DNA of 64,000 nt, from assembly GCF_018459925.1 (NCBI RefSeq), contig NZ_CP075371.1:3162001-3226000 (forward strand), written 5' to 3'. Made by a program: the position numbers and the translations under genes. This document shows, piece after piece, positions 59,151 to 64,000 of the stretch. A model generated the notes under the pieces. That model had not been told where the DNA came from. It saw only the letters and a program-made list of their open reading frames with translations, and ran no database searches. Numbering within the stretch: the stretch's first letter is position 1; each line of letters opens with the position of its first letter. The DNA comes from Nocardioides aquaticus (GTDB lineage: Bacteria > Actinomycetota > Actinomycetes > Propionibacteriales > Nocardioidaceae).

Positions 59151-61237
59151 CGCAGCCTGAGGCGGGCTCGCACGGTGTCGACCGTCGACCCGTCGACCGC
59201 GCGCGCCGCCAGGCGCACCACCGCGAGGTCGCCACGCCGCGCCGAGCGCCTCGGCTCGACCGTGACCCCGACCGTCCAGATCCCGCCGGGCGCCAGCACC
59301 GGTGAGCGGCGGCGCCCGTCGGGGTAGCTCAGCGCGAGCCGGAAGTCGCGGGACGGTCCTGTCGTGGCGAGCACGAAACGCGACGGTGCGCTCCCGTCGT
59401 TCTCCACCCGGACCTGGACCGTCCGACCAGCGCGACGCAGCGGTCCGGTCACGCTCTGGCGTGCCGGCCCGCCGTAGACGTCGTCACCGACCAGCGTGCG
59501 ACGCGAGAAGCCGATCAGAGCGTCGGGGCGGTCCCCGGGCGCGACCACGTCGTAGTCGCACTGGACCACGGTCGTGTTGCCGGCGCCGTCCGTCGCCGTG
59601 AACGTCACCACGCGCCGACCGGGGGTCGTGGTGTCGACCGCGGAGACCTCGCACGCGTGCAGGCTCGAGCCGCCACGATCCGTGCACCGCGCACGAGGGA
59701 CGACCCGGTCACCCACGGTGTAGGTGGCGCCGTCGGCCGGCATGGGCGTCATGACGTCGGGCGGGGTCGCGTCCGGCACCGGGGCCTTGTGCGCGCGGTA
59801 GCTGAAGTACCGCGGGCGCTCGGTCGCTCGCAGGTCCCACAACAGCTCGCCGCCGGGGCCGAGCTCGCTGGCCACGGCCTCCGTCGACGAGGCCCAGCCG
59901 ATCATGGACCTGTCCCCGTCCAGGGGCTGCACGGACCCGGCGAAGATCGCGTACCGGTCGCCCACGACCTGCTCCTCGACCACCGTCGCACTGCCGTCGG
60001 TCTCGTCCAGCCGGAACTGCGCGATCCGCGTCGGCGTGCGGGCCACGGTGTCGCCCGCGGGATCGGCGGGGTCGATGCAGAGCGGGTTCAACGACCACGC
60101 ACCGTTGTCGAAGACCTGGATGTCACCGTTCGGGAGCTCGTGGGCCGTGTGCTGCGCGCAGGGACCCCCGTCCGGTGAGCCGTCAGGATCCCTGACCGTG
60201 AAGTCGCTGGCCCGGCCCCCGAGGCGCCACACCACCTCGCCGGCCGCGAAGCCGTCGTGGGCCGTGCGCGCCACCTTGAGCACGGAGCTGAGGTGGCGGA
60301 AGGACAGCAGGAGGTCCCCGTCCTGCATCACCTCGACCGAGTTGATGTGCGCGTAGTCCGGGTCGTCCACACCGACGACGGTCTCGGCCTCCACGTCGAC
60401 GTGGTCGGCGCTGTTCCACTCGAACAGCACCGAGCCGTCCGCCGCGACGTGCTGGACGACCGCGTCCGTCAGCCCGGTCCGGGTGTTCGGCTCGTAGGCC
60501 AGGAGGTACCGGGTTCCGTCCTCCTCGAGGATAGCGTCGTGGCCGTCCGTGTGCTGGAGGCCGACGGTCCGGTAGCGACCGACCTCCCGCAGCTGCTCGT
60601 CGAGCTCGACGACGTCGGCCCCACCCTCGGCCCGCCCCCTGGCCACGCTGTAGTGGCCTCCCGGGGCCGGCTTGAGATCCATCGAGTTCGCCGTGCTGAC
60701 GACGAACGCCGGGACCCCGTTGGCGTCGACGGCCGTCTCGAAGAACGGTGACGGCTCGGTCCAGAGGCCGAGGGTCAGCAGCACGTGCCCGGGCGAGGGC
60801 GTGTCCAGGCTCGGCCCGTCGGTGTCGCGCTCCAGCACCGGGAACTGCGGCGGCAGGTAGAGGAAGGAGTGCACCGCGGAACCACGGTCTCCATCGACCA
60901 GGACGGCGACCTCGTCGCCGGGCTCGAGACCGTCGACGGTGCGCTCGCCCCCTCTCAGCGGCAGGCCGTCGACGGTGATCCGTGCGGTCGGGTCCGTCGT
61001 CGAGGCGCGCACGGTCACGGCGCCCCCGGTGTCCGACGCCGTGTCGATGGCATACCGCTCGACCTGCGGGTCGAAGGCCGGCCAGGTGGTGACTCCGACG
61101 CCCGTGACCTCGATCTGCACCCTTGCCCGGTCGGCTGCGGCCGACGGGGTCGTGCCGGCGGCCCCGACGGCCGGGGCGAGCGCGACGGCCAGGGCCAGAG
61201 CCAGTGCGGCAGCCGGGACCGCCCTGCGAGAGGTCAT
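59147..61237 (-). CDS. secreted arylsulfotransferase (ASST)-like protein
   Basis: 696 residues. A Sec signal (AVPAAALALALAVALAPAVGAAG) opens it. An N-terminal beta-sandwich region (about 40-130) is followed by a propeller matching the arylsulfotransferase family: LQHTDGHDAILEEDG, NSADHVDVEAE, YAHINSVEVMQDGDLLLSFRHLSSV and CAQHTAHELPNGDIQVFDNG. The catalytic-type His residues are in HTDGHD and HINS. A C-terminal Ig-like/HYR region (TPPDVMTPMPADGATYTVGD, about 510-590) follows. Bacterial ASSTs transfer sulfate between phenols. A TACCCT hexamer seven bases before ATG 61237 suggests a leaderless start. Confidence 0.82.
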   Translation of the reverse strand: MTSRRAVPAAALALALAVALAPAVGAAGTTPSAAADRARVQIEVTGVGVTTWPAFDPQVERYAIDTASDTGGAVTVRASTTDPTARITVDGLPLRGGERTVDGLEPGDEVAVLVDGDRGSAVHSFLYLPPQFPVLERDTDGPSLDTPSPGHVLLTLGLWTEPSPFFETAVDANGVPAFVVSTANSMDLKPAPGGHYSVARGRAEGGADVVELDEQLREVGRYRTVGLQHTDGHDAILEEDGTRYLLAYEPNTRTGLTDAVVQHVAADGSVLFEWNSADHVDVEAETVVGVDDPDYAHINSVEVMQDGDLLLSFRHLSSVLKVARTAHDGFAAGEVVWRLGGRASDFTVRDPDGSPDGGPCAQHTAHELPNGDIQVFDNGAWSLNPLCIDPADPAGDTVARTPTRIAQFRLDETDGSATVVEEQVVGDRYAIFAGSVQPLDGDRSMIGWASSTEAVASELGPGGELLWDLRATERPRYFSYRAHKAPVPDATPPDVMTPMPADGATYTVGDRVVPRARCTDRGGSSLHACEVSAVDTTTPGRRVVTFTATDGAGNTTVVQCDYDVVAPGDRPDALIGFSRRTLVGDDVYGGPARQSVTGPLRRAGRTVQVRVENDGSAPSRFVLATTGPSRDFRLALSYPDGRRRSPVLAPGGIWTVGVTVEPRRSARRGDLAVVRLAARAVDGSTVDTVRARLRLR

Positions 61238-61244
61238 GGGCCGC

Positions 61245-61250
61245 AGGGTA
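61245..61250 (-). promoter_or_regulatory. -10 hexamer, leaderless promoter (arylsulfotransferase)
   Basis: TACCCT on the minus strand, seven bases before the ATG at 61237. Confidence 0.45.
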
Positions 61251-61296
61251 CGGGTCGGTCTGCCCCGCCGGGCAGGATCGCCGGACTCTCCCGGCG

Positions 61297-61302
61297 TAGG
61301 GT
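61297..61302 (+). promoter_or_regulatory. -10 hexamer, leaderless promoter (methyltransferase)
   Basis: TAGGGT ends six bases before the GTG at 61309. Confidence 0.5.
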
Positions 61303-61308
61303 CCAGGG

Positions 61309-62136
61309 GTGGCCGAGCAGGACTTCCCACCGCCCGCCCCGGTCGTGGTCGAACGACGCACCGTCGACGAGGCCGAGTCCCGCCGGGCGAACGGCCCCGA
61401 CTGGGACCGCTACGCCGACGAGTACCAGGCCACGCACGGCGCCTTCCTCGGTGACGCCGGCTTCGTGTGGGGCCCCGAGGGCCTGACCGAGGACGACGCC
61501 GGGGTGCTCGGCGACGTGGCCGGGCGTGACGTGCTCGAGGTCGGGTCGGGCGCCGGGCAGTGCTCGCGCTGGGTGCGGTCCCGCGGGGGGCGTGCGGTCG
61601 GCCTCGACCTCTCCTACCGCCAGCTCCAGCACTCCCGGCGCCTCGACGAGGCCACCGGCGTCGCCGTGCCCTCGGTGCTCGCCACCGCGACCGCGCTGCC
61701 GTTCGCCGACGCCTCCTTCGACGTCGTCTTCTGCAGCTTCGGCGCCCTGCAGTTCGTCGCCGACCTCGACGTCGCGCTGGCCGAGGCCGCACGCGTGCTG
61801 CGTCCCGGGGGCCGGCTGGCGTTCTCGATCACCCATCCGACGCGATGGATGTTCCCCGACGACCCGGGCCCCGACGGCCTGACGGCCGTCTCCTCCTACT
61901 GGGACCGCACGCCGTACGTCGAGGTCGACCCCACCACCGACGAGGTGGCCTACGTCGAGCACCACCGCACGCTGGGCGACTGGGTGGCGCTGCTGCGCGC
62001 CGCCGGCTTCGTGATCACCGACCTGCTCGAGCCGCGCTGGCCCGAACACCACGACCGGGTCTGGGGCGGCTGGTCGCAGCTGCGCGGCCGACTGACGCCG
62101 GGCACCGCGATCGTCGGGGCGGACCTGCGGGGCTGA
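61309..62136 (+). CDS. class I SAM-dependent methyltransferase
   Basis: 275 residues of the Methyltransf_11 type. SAM-binding motif I is DVLEVGSGAGQCSRWV; GRAVGLDLS supplies the ribose-binding Asp; DVVFCSFGALQFVADLD and LRPGGRLAFSITHP are motifs IV and V/VI. The N-terminal stretch PDWDRYADEYQATHGAFL is seen in actinobacterial small-molecule methyltransferases. Substrate unknown. It is divergent from the arylsulfotransferase gene with leaderless promoters only 46 bases apart. Confidence 0.9.
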   Translation: MAEQDFPPPAPVVVERRTVDEAESRRANGPDWDRYADEYQATHGAFLGDAGFVWGPEGLTEDDAGVLGDVAGRDVLEVGSGAGQCSRWVRSRGGRAVGLDLSYRQLQHSRRLDEATGVAVPSVLATATALPFADASFDVVFCSFGALQFVADLDVALAEAARVLRPGGRLAFSITHPTRWMFPDDPGPDGLTAVSSYWDRTPYVEVDPTTDEVAYVEHHRTLGDWVALLRAAGFVITDLLEPRWPEHHDRVWGGWSQLRGRLTPGTAIVGADLRG

Positions 62137-62171
62137 CCTGAGGGACCGCCTGGGGGACCGACCTGGGACGT

Positions 62172-62218
62172 GTCATGAGATGCAGGTCCGGGAGCCTTGA
62201 GAACCTGCATCTCATGAC
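62172..62218. repeat. long perfect inverted repeat between convergent genes
   Basis: 16-base arms GTCATGAGATGCAGGT and its exact complement (62172-62187 and 62203-62218) around a 15-base spacer. Its composition (ATG/CAT-rich) differs from the GC-rich terminators nearby; it may be a dispersed repeat element or a terminator. Confidence 0.7.
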
Positions 62219-62251
62219 GCATGTGGCTCTCTCGCCACGGGCGGGGTACGC

Positions 62252-62285
62252 AGCACGGCCCCGGTCCGGGGACCGGGGCCGTGCT
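62252..62285 (-). terminator. hairpin terminator of the DUF3068 gene
   Basis: Perfect 15-base stem (62252-62266 with 62271-62285), loop CGGG, 30 bases after the DUF3068 stop on the minus strand. Confidence 0.75.
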
Positions 62286-62314
62286 GGCTCGTGCTGGTGG
62301 GTGGTGCCGGTGAC

Positions 62315-63253
62315 TCAGACCCCGGCGCCGGCCATCGGCCGCGAGTCGCGACCGCTGTGCGTCGCCGACCTGTTCCGTCCGCCCACCAGCAGGAGGACCA
62401 GGCCGCCGAGGAGCAGCAGCGGGCCGCCGATGAAGCCGATCAGCGGCACGGTGCGCATCAGGAGGTCGAGGCTGGATGCGTTGTCCTGGGCGTCCGCGAC
62501 GTTCGTCGCGACCTGCTCGTCGGTGAAGGCCAGCTCGAGGTCGAGAGCCTGGGTCCCGTCGTCGAAGAACCGCTGCTGCTGCTCGGTCTGGTTCACGATC
62601 GCTCCGGTGCGGGGGTCGACGTAGATCTCCTTGACGTCGTCATAGGTGCCGTCGATCTCCTCGGAGAGCCCGCTGACCAGCACGGGTGCGTCCCGCACCT
62701 CGATCCGGTAGACGTTCGTCTCGAGGCCCTCGATCTCCTCGGTGCGGTCGAAGACGGCGTCGACGGCCACCTGCGCGGTGCTGTCCCAGTAGGGATAGGT
62801 CTCCTGTTCGGCATCGAAGGGCCACTTGTTGATCAGGCCCTCGTGCTCGACGGGCTCGAGGTCGGTCGGCACCGCCAGGGCGGTGCTCCGGTCGGTCGCC
62901 GCGACGTCGGTCGGGCTGACCGTGACCACGAAGTCCTCCTCGGCGGGGCTGTAGCACTCCCGCGGCTGGCCGAGGTCCTCGTTCAGGCACGTGTTCGTGG
63001 TGAAGACCACCGTGTCGTCGGTGGAGGCCTCGGTGTCGGACTTCGTGATCGACAGCGCGTAGACGTCACGCGTCTCCGAGAGCTCCTGCGTCTCGGTGTC
63101 GAGCGTGGCGACCTGGCCCTCGAGCTCGGTGGTGGTGTCGATCTCGATCGGGGTGCGCTGCACCTGCCCCGGCACCCAGGTGACCGCGACGATCGCCGCC
63201 ACCAGCAGGAAACCGCCAATTCCGATCAGTACCGCTCCGACGATCTTGCGCAC
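62315..63253 (-). CDS. DUF3068 (PorA-family) membrane protein
   Basis: 312 residues. An N-terminal transmembrane helix (VGAVLIGIGGFLLVAAIVAV) anchors a large extracellular beta-rich domain (about 30-275; WPFDAEQETYPYWDSTA and VYRIEVRDAPV are family landmarks), with a second helix near the C-terminus (VPLIGFIGGPLLLLGGLVLLL). Two Cys (TCLNEDLGQPREC) may form a disulfide. DUF3068 proteins of corynebacteria and nocardioforms are sometimes annotated as porin PorA family; porin activity is not evident. GGGAGG before GTG 63253 supports the start. Confidence 0.85.
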   Translation of the reverse strand: MRKIVGAVLIGIGGFLLVAAIVAVTWVPGQVQRTPIEIDTTTELEGQVATLDTETQELSETRDVYALSITKSDTEASTDDTVVFTTNTCLNEDLGQPRECYSPAEEDFVVTVSPTDVAATDRSTALAVPTDLEPVEHEGLINKWPFDAEQETYPYWDSTAQVAVDAVFDRTEEIEGLETNVYRIEVRDAPVLVSGLSEEIDGTYDDVKEIYVDPRTGAIVNQTEQQQRFFDDGTQALDLELAFTDEQVATNVADAQDNASSLDLLMRTVPLIGFIGGPLLLLGGLVLLLVGGRNRSATHSGRDSRPMAGAGV

Positions 63254-63468
63254 CGTGTGTCCTCCCAGACCTCGCGTCAACCGCCAGAAGGTAGCGCACG
63301 TCACACCCTCGGGACGCACCGCCGTGCCCGTAAGTTACCGACCGGTTACCCAAGGCCCGGGCAAGCACGGACCTAAGTCCCGACGCGGGTCACCCATGGC
63401 GTAGCGCTCGACGGCACCGGGCTCGGCCGCTGTGCCATCATCGCCGTCGTGAGCGGGGCGGCGGGCGG

Positions 63469-64000
63469 GTGAGCAGGTCACCCGACGAGCACCCCGAGCA
63501 GCGCACCCGCGTCACACTGGTGGCCGTCGGCGTCGTCACCGTCGCTCTCGTGCTCCGGGGCTGGGCCCTCTACCCGTCGTGGTTCTACCTCGATGACCTG
63601 CAGATGCTCGACGACGCGGCCCGAACCGGGCTCGGGACCGACCTGCTGCTCACGCCGTACGACAGTCAGCTCATGCCGGTGGGCCGGTTCCTCGCCTGGG
63701 TGGTCACGACCGGCGGCCTCGTGGACTGGCCTCTGGCGGCGACCCTGACCCTGGCCCTGCAGCTGGCCGCGTCGGCGTGCTGCTGGTGGATGGTCACCAC
63801 GCTGGTCGGGGTCCGGTGGGGCGCGCTCGCCCCGTTGACCTTGTACCTGGCCTCGGCGATGACGCTGCCGGCCTTCATGTGGTGGGCCGCGAGCCTGAAC
63901 GCGCTTCCGCTCCAGGTCTGCTTCTTCGCCGCGGTCGCGGCCTGGGTCCGCTACCTGCGTGGGCAGGGCAGGCGGTGGCTCGCAGTGACGCTCCTGGTGC
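63469..64000 (+). CDS. polytopic membrane protein, glycosyltransferase GT-C-like (3' partial)
   Basis: First 177 codons of a gene running out of the window. At least four hydrophobic helices; YPSWFYLDDLQML after the first helix carries the acidic pair (DD) typical of GT-C glycosyltransferases that use lipid-linked sugars, and TPYDSQLMPVGR follows. The family is therefore inferred. The GTG at 63469 overlaps the TGA of a seven-codon ORF (63449-63472) that opens with GTG, so the start may be translationally coupled to it. Separated by 215 bases from the divergent DUF3068 gene. Confidence 0.65.
   Translation, partial: MSRSPDEHPEQRTRVTLVAVGVVTVALVLRGWALYPSWFYLDDLQMLDDAARTGLGTDLLLTPYDSQLMPVGRFLAWVVTTGGLVDWPLAATLTLALQLAASACCWWMVTTLVGVRWGALAPLTLYLASAMTLPAFMWWAASLNALPLQVCFFAAVAAWVRYLRGQGRRWLAVTLLV

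Overview
The window is very GC-rich (coding third positions are almost all G or C) and reads as a chromosomal segment of an actinobacterium, most likely Nocardioides or a close Nocardioidaceae relative. Supporting this are an SigA-type principal sigma factor with an Ala/Lys-rich N-terminus, actinobacterial topoisomerase IV subunits, a DUF5998/phosphatase pair, ANTAR proteins, an LprG-P55-like lipoprotein/transporter pair, actinobacterial ribosomal protein S1, many GTG starts and many apparently leaderless genes. I saw no tRNA, rRNA, CRISPR array, prophage or insertion sequence.

Layout. 1-2.9 kb: a sulfur/persulfide module (MBL-rhodanese, TauE/SafE exporter, a 55-residue zinc-ribbon protein, then DUF302 and a CsoR/CstR-family repressor behind a palindromic operator). 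2.9-12 kb: PAP2 phosphatase, 5'-3' exonuclease, type III glutamine synthetase, a frameshifted SelO, a membrane protein, a LuxR-type response regulator, a DJ-1/PfpI protein and an FMN-dependent hydroxyacid dehydrogenase with a C-terminal frameshift. 12-18.8 kb, minus strand: two GAF-ANTAR regulators, an alkaline-phosphatase-family protein with DUF5998, a sulfotransferase and a large GNAT/acyl-CoA-synthetase fusion. 18.9-29.6 kb: parC, the LprG-like lipoprotein and MFS pair, carbonic anhydrase, GH3 lipoprotein, GNAT, MazG and parE. 29.8-38 kb: small zinc and membrane proteins, an EamA transporter, an FNT channel divergent from cyanase, a secreted amidase and the principal sigma factor. 38-49 kb: HhH-GPD protein, thiol peroxidase, universal stress protein, glutamate-cysteine ligase family protein, DUF4192, DNA polymerase IV, GNAT, S9 peptidase and a second sigma factor with a SigR/SigH-like promoter. 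49-64 kb: coaE, a damaged epimerase divergent from a TetR regulator, rpsA, a giant secreted calcium-repeat protein, a decapeptide-repeat protein, an APH kinase with a secreted arylsulfotransferase, a methyltransferase, a DUF3068 protein and a partial membrane protein.

Three themes connect the genes. (1) Thiol and sulfur stress: persulfide module, thiol peroxidase, glutamate-cysteine ligase, and a sigma gene under a predicted thiol-stress promoter. (2) About 25 genes carry a TANNNT or CANNNT hexamer 6-9 bases before the start codon and no Shine-Dalgarno sequence, so leaderless transcription appears pervasive. (3) At least four single-base indels lie in G/C runs (selO, the hydroxyacid dehydrogenase, and two in the epimerase). 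These could be assembly errors or real decay. The features most worth a second look are the persulfide module with its operator, the decapeptide-repeat protein with an upstream palindrome, the giant repeat protein whose repeats switch from acidic to basic, and the families of intergenic inverted repeats.
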